Positions 16,108 to 24,761 are shown, counted from the first letter of the stretch. The stretch: DNA of 39,757 nucleotides from an uncultured Bacillaceae bacterium (GCA_947497585.1 CANMHG010000019.1:1-39757); one strand, 5' to 3'. Made by a program: numbers and translations. Notes: generated from the sequence alone by a model not told the origin.

Positions 16108-16985
16108 AAAAGTATTCATTTATAGCAGGGTTAACTATATTAGCCCTAATCATACTAATTGCTTTTATAGGTCCGTATACTCCTTTTATAGACAGTGAAT
16201 TAACGGAAAAGAAATATGAGTTTTTAGAAGATAATACGATTATTGTACCTCCATATCCACCCTCCAAGGAGTACCTTTTAGGAAGCGATAGCCGTGGGGT
16301 TGATTTGTTAAGTAGGTTGGTAATGGGTGCAAGAGAAACAATGATTATCATTTTTAGTATTGTGATTATCAGGATGCTCTTAGGGATTATTTTAGGTTTT
16401 GGCGCAGCTTACAGTCGATTGATAAAGGCACTTTTAGCCATTTGGAATCAACTCTTCTCATATATCCCACCGATTTTTCTAATTGCAATGATTATCGGAA
16501 TTCCATTTTTTCTAGTTTCTCCTAATCGACCTTTTTGGTTCATATTTGTATTAGCGATACTCGAGGTTGGTAGAGTAGGTGAGACAATCCATAAACTAGT
16601 AGTAAACATTACACAAACGAATTACTATGAAGCGGGAATAGTGGTTGGTAACAGTCCAATAGGCTTGTCAAAGAAATATTTACTACCCAATTTAAGTCCA
16701 CAGTTGGTTACTCTAATTGTGAATGAACTTGGGCGAATTTTATTTTTAATTGCACAACTAGGGGTTATTGGAATCTTTATTAATGTTGTGTTTGAACCAG
16801 GGGAATTCGGAGGCTTCAACATTGTGAATGGTTCTGAATCCTGGCCCAACCTTTTAGATAATATTCAAAGGGATATTTATTCCCATCAAATTGTTCCGTT
16901 TAGTGGAATTCTTGTAATCTCGTTAACTGTTCTTTCATTCTATGTAGTTGGTAATGGGATAATTAGAAAGCTAAGTAGACGATAA
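16104..16985 (+). CDS. ABC transporter permease, OppC/DppC type
   Basis: A 293-residue partner of the preceding permease. TM1 spans about residues 5-24, then the external segment with the LGSDSRGVDLLSRL motif typical of OppC/DppC proteins, then the membrane core. An EAA loop lies near residues 174-196 (YEAGIVVGNSPIGLSKKYLLPN). The start overlaps the upstream stop in ATGA. It is followed at once by a strong terminator, so the transcription unit ends here with no ATP-binding gene. Confidence 0.87.
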   Translation: MKKYSFIAGLTILALIILIAFIGPYTPFIDSELTEKKYEFLEDNTIIVPPYPPSKEYLLGSDSRGVDLLSRLVMGARETMIIIFSIVIIRMLLGIILGFGAAYSRLIKALLAIWNQLFSYIPPIFLIAMIIGIPFFLVSPNRPFWFIFVLAILEVGRVGETIHKLVVNITQTNYYEAGIVVGNSPIGLSKKYLLPNLSPQLVTLIVNELGRILFLIAQLGVIGIFINVVFEPGEFGGFNIVNGSESWPNLLDNIQRDIYSHQIVPFSGILVISLTVLSFYVVGNGIIRKLSRR

Positions 16986-17015
16986 AAAGGTGGCCTTCGG
17001 GGGCCACCTTTTTAT
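16984..17015 (+). terminator. terminator after the permease pair
   Basis: A perfect 12-bp stem, AAAAAGGTGGCC with its complement around TTCGGG, ending in five T. Confidence 0.93.
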
Positions 17016-17100
17016 GTCTTCGTATTGTCCTAAAACTTCTTCATAGAAGGTGTTATAAAATAATGATAAAATAGAAGAAAATAAGAAGGTTGGTGGCTTC

Positions 17101-17508
17101 GTGGATTTCCCTACAATATTAAAAATTGTGCTACTTGGATTATTAATTGGAATTGCTGTATATCGTTTTAAGCCTGTAAAAGGTTTGCGTAACTTAAATG
17201 AACAAGAAATGAAACATAAAATAGAATCAACAAAATCACTCTCCATTATTGATGTCCGAGAGCCATATGAATACAATGTAAAGCACATTCCAGGTGCTAT
17301 AAATGTCCCTTTATCCAAGCTTAAATGGCGTAAAGTTGACGTTCCTACGGACAAGGAGATTGTTTTATATTGTCAAACAGGAATTAGAAGTAAACAGGCT
17401 GCCCGTTTAATTATGAAGAGACATAAAATAAATGAGCTCTCTCAACTTTCAGGTGGTTTTTTCTCCTGGAAGGGTGAAACAAGTCACAATAGAAAAGCAG
17501 TTAAATAA
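17101..17508 (+). CDS. membrane-anchored rhodanese-like protein (YqhL type)
   Basis: A 135-residue protein with an N-terminal membrane anchor (about residues 6-22) and a cytoplasmic single rhodanese domain (about 33-128). It carries IIDVREPYEY...HIPGAINVP and the active-site loop C91-Q-T-G-I-R. Such proteins handle sulfane sulfur through a cysteine persulfide; the precise partner is unknown. The start is a GTG preceded by an AAGGTTGGTGG purine-rich site. It is a single gene bracketed by two terminators. Confidence 0.88.
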   Translation: MDFPTILKIVLLGLLIGIAVYRFKPVKGLRNLNEQEMKHKIESTKSLSIIDVREPYEYNVKHIPGAINVPLSKLKWRKVDVPTDKEIVLYCQTGIRSKQAARLIMKRHKINELSQLSGGFFSWKGETSHNRKAVK

Positions 17509-17517
17509 ATGTAGATT

Positions 17518-17546
17518 GTCCCCTTTGAGATAAAGGGGATTTTTTG
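17518..17546 (+). terminator. terminator after the rhodanese gene
   Basis: TCCCCTTT pairs with AAAGGGGA (17519-17526 with 17532-17539), followed by a T-run. Confidence 0.88.
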
Positions 17547-17849
17547 TTGAACTAGAATTCATAATAGTTTGAAAAAAAGAGATAAGTAATCTACACTAAT
17601 ATAAAAGTGGTGATTCACGAAAGTGGTCAACCAATACATAGTATATATGGGGGATTAGGAAAAGTGAGAATCATTAACGAATCGTTAGAACAATAAAATA
17701 ATTGAAAATTCTAATATTTAATACCCAACTTGCTATAGAATGAAGAATAAAAGTCATTCTTCTTAAATATTCATTAAGTAATACCAATATGTAATATCTA
17801 TATCAGGAGGTGTAATCCTTACTCGTGGAAAACGAAGTAGGGAGAATAT
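17547..17849 (+). other. 300-base leader region of the CNNM-like gene
   Basis: An AT-rich gap without a convincing gene. It holds a possible SigA promoter at 17569-17597 (TTGAAA, 17 bases, TACACT), a small inverted repeat AGAATGA/TCATTCT at 17737-17760, and a strong AGGAGG at 17805-17810. That last site is too far from the CNNM start to serve it. A 12-codon frame from the GTG at 17825 overlaps the CNNM start in another frame. I looked for a magnesium or manganese riboswitch, which would suit the gene, and did not find a recognisable one. Confidence 0.45.
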
Positions 17850-19181
17850 TTGGAGATATTTAGTTTAGGCATGGTTGCAATTTTAATTGCGTTAACTGCC
17901 TTTTTTGTGGCATCTGAATTTGCGATTGTAAGGATTAGAGCTACAAGAATTGATCAACTGGTTGCAGGAGGAAGTAGAAATGCACTCGCTGTGAGGAACG
18001 TCATTTCAAACCTAGATGAATATTTATCTGCGTGTCAGCTTGGAATTACCGTAACTGCGCTTGGGCTAGGCTGGTTAGGTGAGCCGACAGTTCACAAACT
18101 ACTACTGCCACTTTTCAATGAATTAAATATATCTACTTCACTAGCTAGCATTTTATCAATTGCCATTGCATTTGGGTTTATCACTTTTTTACACGTAGTC
18201 ATTGGTGAATTGGCTCCTAAGACAATTGCCGTTCAGAAGGCCGAAGAAATTAGCCTGTTATTTGCGAAACCTTTAATGTTTTTTTATAAAATAATGTACC
18301 CTTTTATTTGGCTATTAAATGGTTCAGCACGATTCTTAACAGGGATGTTTGGCTTTAAATCGGCATCCAAACACGAGTTAGCTCATTCAGAGGAAGAGTT
18401 ACTGTTTATTTTGTCAGAGAGTTACAAAAACGGTGAAATAAATCAGTCTGAATATAAATATGTAAACAAGATATTCGAGTTCGATGATCGCGTTGCAAAA
18501 GAAATTATGGTACCGAGGACAGAAATCGTTGCCATTGATAAAAATAAATCTACACAAGAGAACATTGCGATCATGACGAATGAAAAATATACACGTTATC
18601 CAGTTGTAGATGGAGATAAAGATCATATTATAGGTATGATTAATATGAAAGAAGTATTAACCGATTTCTTTACTAGTAAAGGAAGCAGTACGAAGACTGT
18701 TGAAGCCTATTTAAGGCCCATTATTCAAGTGATTGAATCAACGCCTATTCATGACTTATTGGTGAGGATGCAAAAGGAACGTGTTCACATGGCTATACTG
18801 ATGGATCAGTATGGAGGAACTGCTGGCCTCGTTACTGTTGAGGATATCATTGAAGAAATTGTCGGTGAAATAAGAGATGAATTTGACTCAGACGAAGTAC
18901 CAATGATTCGTAAATTAAATGACCATACAACCATTGTTGATGGTAAAGTGTTAATCGGTGATATAAATGACCTCTTTGGCCTAGAAATTGATGATACAGA
19001 TGTCGATACAATTAGCGGATGGATTCTGACGCATCAAATTGATATAAAACAAGGAGACTCAATTCAACTCGCTAACTATGAATTTAAGATCTTAACAATG
19101 GATGGCCATCACATCAAAGCAATTGAAATTAAGAAAATTGGCTACTCCCAAAACTTTGCCATGAAAGCAACAGCAGACTAA
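17850..19181 (+). CDS. CNNM/CorC-family membrane protein (hemolysin C-like, DUF21-CBS)
   Basis: A 443-residue protein with the standard three parts. The N-terminal DUF21/CNNM membrane domain (about 1-190) includes FFVASEFAIVRIR and GLGWLGEPTV. A CBS-domain pair follows (about 205-335), with VPRTEIVAID and the LMDQYGGTAGLVTVEDIIEEIVGEI segment. The CorC/HlyC C-terminal domain spans about 350-435. The family is linked to magnesium or other divalent cation efflux; B. subtilis paralogues include YhdP and YugS, and I cannot say which this matches. The start is a TTG with GGGAG five bases upstream; the next in-frame start is an ATG at 17871. A terminator follows. Confidence 0.9.
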   Translation: MEIFSLGMVAILIALTAFFVASEFAIVRIRATRIDQLVAGGSRNALAVRNVISNLDEYLSACQLGITVTALGLGWLGEPTVHKLLLPLFNELNISTSLASILSIAIAFGFITFLHVVIGELAPKTIAVQKAEEISLLFAKPLMFFYKIMYPFIWLLNGSARFLTGMFGFKSASKHELAHSEEELLFILSESYKNGEINQSEYKYVNKIFEFDDRVAKEIMVPRTEIVAIDKNKSTQENIAIMTNEKYTRYPVVDGDKDHIIGMINMKEVLTDFFTSKGSSTKTVEAYLRPIIQVIESTPIHDLLVRMQKERVHMAILMDQYGGTAGLVTVEDIIEEIVGEIRDEFDSDEVPMIRKLNDHTTIVDGKVLIGDINDLFGLEIDDTDVDTISGWILTHQIDIKQGDSIQLANYEFKILTMDGHHIKAIEIKKIGYSQNFAMKATAD

Positions 19182-19186
19182 TCCCA

Positions 19187-19226
19187 AACAAGGACCTTGA
19201 TAAACTAATTCAAGGTTCTTTTTGTT
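19187..19226 (+). terminator. terminator after the CNNM-like gene
   Basis: AAACAAGGACCTTGA pairs with TCAAGGTTCTTTTTGTTT around a short loop, with T-rich 3' side. Confidence 0.82.
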
Positions 19227-19395
19227 TAGTGTGTTCTAGGAAAATTAGGAATGGTTTTCAAATGTACGGACACAGTCAGTGATTATTTTCGTAAACATAT
19301 ATAATGTGTAGTATGATTCAATTGATATTATCGTATATAATACAAACAGTGAAATGTTAAAATAAGAAAAACACTAGCAACGAGGGGGAAAGCGT

Positions 19396-20481
19396 ATGAA
19401 AGTGAAGTTAGGCTTACTTTATGGTGGGAAATCTGCAGAGCATAAAGTTTCACTACAAACAGCTCTTGCTGTTAATAAAGCGATTGACCATGAAAAATAT
19501 GATATTCATCCAATATATATTTCAGAACAAGGTGAATGGGTTAGAGGAAATCAACTGACTGGCCCAGTACAAGAGGTTCAAAAACTTGAACTGAAGGACG
19601 GAGGCAACACCATTTCACCAGTAGCTTTAAATAATGAAATTTTTCCAGCACATGGTGACAGGTCAGATCAAACGATCGATGTAATTTTTCCATTACTTCA
19701 CGGACCAAATGGTGAGGATGGCACCGTTCAAGGTCTTTTAGAATTAATGAACATACCTTATGTAGGTAATGGGGTTCTAGCTTCTGCTGCTGGGATGGAT
19801 AAAGTAGTAATGAAGAACATATTTGCTCAAGCGGGACTGGACCAAGTAAAGTATGTTTCATTTATTCGTAGCGAGTGGGAAGCAGAGCAAACAAAAGCAT
19901 ATGAAAAGATAGAAGAAGCATTAGGCTACCCTTGTTTTGTTAAGCCTGCGAACTTAGGTTCAAGTGTTGGTATAAATAAATGTACGGATCGTGCAAGTTT
20001 AGAAAAGGCTTTCGAGGAAGCATTTATTTTTGACAGAAAAGTTATTGTAGAAGAAGGCATTATTGCACGTGAGGTTGAAATAGCGGTATTAGGAAATGAC
20101 CATCCTGAATGCTCAGTAGCTGGCGAAATAGTACCAAAGAAAGAGTTTTATGATTATAAAGCAAAATACGAAGATGGGGATACTGCAATGATTATCCCTG
20201 CTGAGGTTACCGGGGAGCAATATGAAGTGATGAAAGATATGGCTGTTAGAGCTTTTAAAGCATTAGACTGCGCTGGTTTGGTTAGAGCTGATTTCTTCCT
20301 AACGAAAGAAGGAAGAGTTGTTATCAATGAAGTAAACACAATGCCAGGCTTTACACCATTTAGTATGTTCCCTCTTCTATGGCAGCACACTGGTGTATCT
20401 TATCCAGAATTGATTGAAAAGCTAGTGAATTTAGCAATTGAGCGACATAATGAAAAGCAAAAAATAAAATATACGTTCTAG
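19396..20481 (+). CDS. ddl: D-alanine-D-alanine ligase
   Basis: Joins two D-alanines with ATP to make the dipeptide that MurF adds to the peptidoglycan precursor. Length is 361 residues, usual for Bacillus Ddl. Seen: N-terminal LYGGKSAEHKVS, HGPNGEDGTVQG, the ATP-grasp segment CFVKPANLGSSVGI, and the C-terminal substrate loop EVNTMPGFT. It has a strong GAGGGGGAAAG ribosome binding site. MurF follows, and the D-alanine supplier Alr lies about 10.8 kb downstream, as in B. subtilis. Confidence 0.97.
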   Translation: MKVKLGLLYGGKSAEHKVSLQTALAVNKAIDHEKYDIHPIYISEQGEWVRGNQLTGPVQEVQKLELKDGGNTISPVALNNEIFPAHGDRSDQTIDVIFPLLHGPNGEDGTVQGLLELMNIPYVGNGVLASAAGMDKVVMKNIFAQAGLDQVKYVSFIRSEWEAEQTKAYEKIEEALGYPCFVKPANLGSSVGINKCTDRASLEKAFEEAFIFDRKVIVEEGIIAREVEIAVLGNDHPECSVAGEIVPKKEFYDYKAKYEDGDTAMIIPAEVTGEQYEVMKDMAVRAFKALDCAGLVRADFFLTKEGRVVINEVNTMPGFTPFSMFPLLWQHTGVSYPELIEKLVNLAIERHNEKQKIKYTF

Positions 20482-20490
20482 CATTTAGAT

Positions 20491-20540
20491 AGATAAACAC
20501 TATTCACACACTATTTTAGCAGAATAGTGTTTATCTTATT
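20491..20540 (+). terminator. hairpin between ddl and murF
   Basis: A perfect 15-bp stem (20491-20505 with 20522-20536) with a 16-nt loop. The T-tail is weak, so it may allow some read-through into murF. Confidence 0.65.
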
Positions 20541-20575
20541 TTACATAGTCCAACCCTTTTTTAGGAGGTCATTCT

Positions 20576-21946
20576 ATGATTAAAAGAAGTATGAAGCAAA
20601 TAGCGCAAATGGTATCAGGAGAATGTGATCATTCTACAAATGAAGTGATGTTATCAGGGGTTTCAATTAACTCACGGACGATTGAAGTGGGTAATTTATT
20701 TGTACCAATTATTGGAGAAAAATTTAATGGACATGAATTTGTTGAGGGGGCAATTACCAATGGAGCTAAGGCATCACTATGGCAGCGAAATCAAGAAAAC
20801 CCTCCGAAGAACATTCCATTAATTTATGTTGAAGATACATTAGTAGCCCTTCAGGATTTAGCCAAGACATATAGGAATGAGTTATCCCTAAAAGTAATCG
20901 GGATCACAGGAAGTAATGGGAAAACAACTACAAAAGATATTGTTGCATCCATTATGGGAACCACATATAAGGTGTTAAAGACAGAAGGAAACCTTAATAA
21001 CCATTACGGACTTCCATTAACAATCCTTCGACTAGAAGAAGACACAGAAGTTGCGGTTTTAGAAATGGGCATGAGTGGTAGAGGAGAAATAGAACTTTTA
21101 ACAAAAATAGCTCAGCCAGATGCAGCGATTATTACAAATATTGGTGAGGCTCACCTGCTAGATCTTGGTTCTAGAGATGGAATTGCAGATGCGAAATTTG
21201 AAATAATTGATGGCTTAAAAGAGGGAGGAACCCTCATATATGATGGAGACGAACCTTTACTCAATGAACGTGTAATGGGAAAATCTATAAATACAATCAC
21301 TTTTGGTAGTCACTCTGATTGTACGTATGTTCCAGTTGCAATAAAGCAAGAAAATGATTTCACTTATTTTACGATTAACAAATATCCAGATACCGAAATC
21401 CATATGCCAATACTAGGAAGACATAATGTATTTAATGCCTTAGCAGGAATTGCTGTTGCGGAATACTTTAATGTCAGCTTGGAGAATATTCAAAAGGGCT
21501 TAAAGCAATTAAAAGTTTCAAATATGAGATTAGAAGTGATTGAGGGAAAAAACGGCTCAAAAATCATTAATGATGCGTATAATGCTAGTCCGACTGCCAT
21601 GAAGGCAGCAATAGATTTAGTCCGAAACTTAAAAGGCTATTCAAGAAAAATTGTTGTGCTAGGTGATATGCTAGAACTAGGACCAAATGAAGAAAAATAC
21701 CATTACGAAATCGGTGAATTGTTAAAACCTCAATTTGTTGATTATGTGCTAACATTTGGTGAGCTAAGCAAACACATTGCAGAAGGTGCAAGAGTCTCTT
21801 TCGAACCTGATAAAGTTAAAGCTTATATAAATAAAGAAAGTCTTATTGAAGAATTAAAAAAAATTGTTGCGGCTAATGATCTTATTCTTGTTAAAGGCTC
21901 AAGAGGAATGAGATTAGAAGAGGTTGTCTTAGAGTTAAAAGAGTAG
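20576..21946 (+). CDS. murF: UDP-MurNAc-tripeptide D-alanyl-D-alanine ligase
   Basis: Adds the D-Ala-D-Ala dipeptide to UDP-MurNAc-tripeptide, the last cytoplasmic step of precursor synthesis. Length is 456 residues. The Mur-ligase ATP loop GITGSNGKTTTKD lies at 109-121 (K116). The central domain has NIGEAHL, and the C-terminal domain has NDAYNASPTAM and VVLGDMLELG. It has a TAGGAGG ribosome binding site. It is the direct partner of the upstream ddl product. Confidence 0.97.
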   Translation: MIKRSMKQIAQMVSGECDHSTNEVMLSGVSINSRTIEVGNLFVPIIGEKFNGHEFVEGAITNGAKASLWQRNQENPPKNIPLIYVEDTLVALQDLAKTYRNELSLKVIGITGSNGKTTTKDIVASIMGTTYKVLKTEGNLNNHYGLPLTILRLEEDTEVAVLEMGMSGRGEIELLTKIAQPDAAIITNIGEAHLLDLGSRDGIADAKFEIIDGLKEGGTLIYDGDEPLLNERVMGKSINTITFGSHSDCTYVPVAIKQENDFTYFTINKYPDTEIHMPILGRHNVFNALAGIAVAEYFNVSLENIQKGLKQLKVSNMRLEVIEGKNGSKIINDAYNASPTAMKAAIDLVRNLKGYSRKIVVLGDMLELGPNEEKYHYEIGELLKPQFVDYVLTFGELSKHIAEGARVSFEPDKVKAYINKESLIEELKKIVAANDLILVKGSRGMRLEEVVLELKE

Positions 21947-21951
21947 TATTA

Positions 21952-21988
21952 TCCAGGTGAGTTTCTAAACGGAACGCACCTGTTTTTA
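21952..21988 (+). terminator. terminator after murF
   Basis: CAGGTG (21953-21958) pairs with CACCTG (21976-21981), with an inner GTTTC/GGAAC stem and a T-run. Confidence 0.85.
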
Positions 21989-22069
21989 TGCTTTTCTATG
22001 AGACATTCATTAGTTGGTGCATATACTAAATAAAAAAAGGGCTAATTTCAAAGTGACAGGGTGGTATTT

Positions 22070-22759
22070 ATGAAAGGATGTTTACTTATACATGGTTTTA
22101 CGGGCTCACCTTTTGAGGTTGAACCTTTAGCAAAACACCTTCAGGAGACAACCGACTGGGAAATTAGAATGCCAACATTACCAGGACATGGCACAGAACT
22201 ACAACTAAAAGGTGTTACAAACCAGGAGTGGTTAAATCATGCTGAAGAAGAACTGCAGGACTTATTGGCTTTTTGTGATGAGGTTTATTTGATTGGCTTT
22301 TCTATGGGTGGATTAATAGCGGGTTACCTTGCTTCTAAATACCCGGTAAAAAAACTTGTTCTACTGAGCGCTGCAGCATACTATGTAAATCCCAGGCAGT
22401 TAGTATTTGATATAAAAGATATGATCAAAGACGGACTGAGAGGAAATTTAAAAGAAAATGTGTTGTATTTACGATATAAGAAAAAAATAACCGATACCCC
22501 ATTTAGGGCAACCCTTGAATTTCGTACATTGGTTAATAAAATTAGACCTAAATTACGGGATATAGATGTTCCAACTCTTATTATTCAAGGAGAATGTGAT
22601 GGTATTGTTCCTGTAAAGAGCGCACAATTCTTGTATAATACGATCAGTTCTAGGGTAAAAAAGATATGTCTTTTACCACAATCGAAGCATCACGTTTGTC
22701 ATGGAGATGATATAGCAACGTTGTTTTTTGAGGTAGACACATTTTTGTTAAATGACTAG
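22070..22759 (+). CDS. alpha/beta hydrolase, carboxylesterase-like
   Basis: A 229-residue cytoplasmic alpha/beta hydrolase related to the Est30/YvaK group of carboxylesterases. It begins with the oxyanion-loop HGFTG. It has the nucleophile elbow G-F-S-M-G-G, and a late acid and histidine in GECDGIVP and SKHHVC. The substrate is not known; short-chain esters or monoacylglycerols are typical. The ATG at 22070 has an AGGGTGG site; a GTG at 22061 in the same frame would overlap that site. It sits between murF and cshA. Confidence 0.85.
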   Translation: MKGCLLIHGFTGSPFEVEPLAKHLQETTDWEIRMPTLPGHGTELQLKGVTNQEWLNHAEEELQDLLAFCDEVYLIGFSMGGLIAGYLASKYPVKKLVLLSAAAYYVNPRQLVFDIKDMIKDGLRGNLKENVLYLRYKKKITDTPFRATLEFRTLVNKIRPKLRDIDVPTLIIQGECDGIVPVKSAQFLYNTISSRVKKICLLPQSKHHVCHGDDIATLFFEVDTFLLND

Positions 22760-22819
22760 TATAGTTTCAGATATATGGAAATAATAAGGTTAACTTAAAT
22801 CTCAGCTGTGCGAGATTTA

Positions 22820-22848
22820 TTGCATTTAAATTTTCATAATGGTAAGAT
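22820..22848 (+). promoter_or_regulatory. SigA promoter of cshA
   Basis: TTGCAT, a 17-base spacer, then TAAGAT. Transcription would start near 22855, giving a leader of almost 300 bases. An 8-bp hairpin, TAAATCTC/GAGATTTA at 22796-22819, sits directly before it and may end the esterase transcript. Confidence 0.65.
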
Positions 22849-22860
22849 TACACATAAAGT

Positions 22861-23080
22861 GTCAAGAAGGGCTTTCAGTTATATGGGAAGGCTGTTTTCT
22901 CAGAAAAGAGCCTATAGGAAAGTGCCCGGTTGAATTCAAATGATGGTCGTGAACCTAAAGACATTTTTCCGGATCAACGGGAGAAGTCTTTTTTTACCTA
23001 AAGAAGGCATTAAAACCTTCTACTGTGTATGAAACAACTAGGCAGTCGCCGTTAACTTGGTAAGAATCCAAGTTTTATAA
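22861..23080 (+). promoter_or_regulatory. structured leader of cshA with internal terminator (candidate attenuator)
   Basis: Four hairpins follow the promoter: GGGCTTTC (22869-22876) with GAAAGTGCCC (22918-22927) around an inner AGGCT/AGCCT arm; a terminator at 22958-22995; AGAAGG/CCTTCT (23002-23021); and AACTTGG/CCAAGTT (23054-23074) ending in T residues. The series resembles transcription attenuation. I do not recognise any named riboswitch or T-box in it. Confidence 0.55.
22958..22995 (+). terminator. internal terminator in the cshA leader
   Basis: AAGAC pairs with GTCTT outside, and TTTTTCCG with CGGGAGAA inside (13 pairs with G-T pairs and one bulged A). A run of seven T follows. It lies about 100 bases after the promoter and 150 before cshA, so cshA transcription must read through it or start later. 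Confidence 0.8.
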
Positions 23081-23144
23081 AAGAAAATCCTAAACCTTGT
23101 CAACTTATATGTGAAATATATACCACAAAAGGAGTATGAAAATA

Positions 23145-24662
23145 TTGGCAACATTTAGTGAATTAGGGATTAATGAAGAATTATTAAAATCGATTAGTAA
23201 AATGGGATTTGAGGAAGCTACACCAATCCAGGCTCAAACGATTCCATTAGCATTACAGAAAAGAGATGTTATTGGGCAGGCACAAACTGGTACAGGTAAA
23301 ACTGCTGCTTTTGGTATTCCGTTAATTGAAAAAATTGATGTGAAAAATCAATCAATCCAAGGTATCGTAATTGCACCAACTCGTGAACTAGCGATTCAGG
23401 TTTCAGAAGAGCTTAATAAAATTGGACACTTTAATCGTGCAAGTATCTTACCTATTTATGGTGGACAAGATATCAATCGTCAAATTAGAGCACTAAAGAA
23501 GTTCCCTCAAATTATCGTAGGAACTCCAGGAAGACTAATTGATCATATTAACCGCAAGACAATCCGTCTGCAAAATGTACATACTGTTGTACTTGATGAA
23601 GCGGATGAAATGTTAAATATGGGCTTTATTGAGGATATTGAATCAATTTTATCAACTGTTCCTGAAGAGCGTCAGACTTTACTTTTCTCAGCAACAATGC
23701 CAGGACCAATCCAACGCATTGCTGAACGATTCATGAAAAATCCAGAAATCGTTAAAGTTAAATCAAAAGAAGTTACAGTACCAAATATTGAGCAATATTA
23801 TGTTGAAACACAAGAAAAGAAGAAGTTTGATGTATTAACTAGACTTCTTGATATTCATTCACCAGAACTTGCTATCATTTTCGGTAGAACAAAACGTCGT
23901 GTAGATGAATTATCTGAGGCGTTGACATTACGTGGTTACGCGGCTGAAGGTATTCATGGTGACTTAAGCCAAGCAAAGCGTATTTCTGTACTTCGTAAAT
24001 TTAAAGAAGGTTCAATTGAAATCCTTGTCGCAACAGACGTTGCCGCTCGTGGTCTAGATATTTCCGGAGTAACACATGTATATAATTTCGATATTCCACA
24101 AGATCCAGAGAGCTATGTTCACCGTGTTGGACGTACTGGTCGTGCTGGTAAGCACGGAATTGCAATTACATTTGTAACTCCACGTGAAGTGGGTCAATTG
24201 AAACACGTTGAAAGAACAACGAAACGTAATATGGAGCGTTTAGTTCCACCTACTCTTGATGAAGCATTAGAAGGTCAACAAAAAGTTACAATCGAGAAAC
24301 TTTTAGCAACGATTGAAAATGAAAATATTTCATATTACAAACGTGCTGCAGAAGAGCTTCTTGAAGAGCATGAATCAGTATCGGTTGTAGCCGCAGCTAT
24401 TAAAATGATGACAAAAGAACCTGACAAAACACCAATTCAGCTTACTGAAGAGCGTCCTATCGTTTCAAAACGCGATAAAGGTCGCAGTGGTGGCGGAGAT
24501 CGTAATCGCAGTGGTGGTTATAGAGGTGGTGGAGACCGTAACCGCAGTGGCGGTGGTGGTGGCAGAAGTCACGGTGGAGGTACCGGCGGTGGCGGTAGTA
24601 GAGGAAGTCGCCCACCTGCAGGCAAACGTCGTGCTCCACGCAAACAGGAAAGCAGACCATAA
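23145..24662 (+). CDS. cshA: DEAD-box RNA helicase CshA
   Basis: ATP-dependent RNA helicase of mRNA turnover and cold adaptation; a degradosome partner in B. subtilis. Numbering from the TTG at 23145 gives 505 residues: Q motif around 22-29, Walker A AQTGTGKT at 46-53, PTREL at 78-82, TPGR at 127-130, DEAD at 151-154, SAT at 182-184, and HRVGRTGR late in domain 2. The tail from about residue 430 is rich in G, R and S (RSGGG-type repeats), an RNA-binding extension. An ATG at 23136 is in frame but only one base from GGAG; the TTG sits 10 bases from AAAGGAG and aligns with family N-termini. The gene order cshA...ydbS-ydbT matches B. subtilis. Confidence 0.95.
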   Translation: MATFSELGINEELLKSISKMGFEEATPIQAQTIPLALQKRDVIGQAQTGTGKTAAFGIPLIEKIDVKNQSIQGIVIAPTRELAIQVSEELNKIGHFNRASILPIYGGQDINRQIRALKKFPQIIVGTPGRLIDHINRKTIRLQNVHTVVLDEADEMLNMGFIEDIESILSTVPEERQTLLFSATMPGPIQRIAERFMKNPEIVKVKSKEVTVPNIEQYYVETQEKKKFDVLTRLLDIHSPELAIIFGRTKRRVDELSEALTLRGYAAEGIHGDLSQAKRISVLRKFKEGSIEILVATDVAARGLDISGVTHVYNFDIPQDPESYVHRVGRTGRAGKHGIAITFVTPREVGQLKHVERTTKRNMERLVPPTLDEALEGQQKVTIEKLLATIENENISYYKRAAEELLEEHESVSVVAAAIKMMTKEPDKTPIQLTEERPIVSKRDKGRSGGGDRNRSGGYRGGGDRNRSGGGGGRSHGGGTGGGGSRGSRPPAGKRRAPRKQESRP

Positions 24663-24670
24663 AATAAATC

Positions 24671-24706
24671 AAACAGTGTAAGCCCCTGAGGCCTACACTG
24701 TTTTTT
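24671..24706 (+). terminator. terminator after cshA
   Basis: AAACAGTGTA pairs with TACACTGTTT (24671-24680 with 24694-24703), with further pairing inside, followed by T residues. Confidence 0.92.
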
Positions 24707-24709
24707 GGT

Positions 24710-24761
24710 GGGGCCTGACCCCCAGTGCGTTAATGCTTTAACGCGCCGGGGGTCAGGCCCC
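24710..24761. repeat. long GC-rich palindrome, probable dispersed repeat
   Basis: A perfect 14-bp outer stem, GGGGCCTGACCCCC (24710-24723) with its complement (24748-24761). Inside is a 3-by-3 internal loop, then a perfect 7-bp inner stem GCGTTAA/TTAACGC. It is far more GC-rich than its surroundings and lies directly behind the cshA terminator. A T-run follows, so it may add termination. From memory, similar GGGGTCAGGCCCC palindromes occur repeatedly in Bacillaceae genomes. Confidence 0.7.

Noticed and set aside
17547..17849. Magnesium (M-box) or manganese riboswitch before the CNNM gene
   Set aside because: The gene's likely ion role makes this attractive, but I could not find the conserved core of either RNA in the leader.
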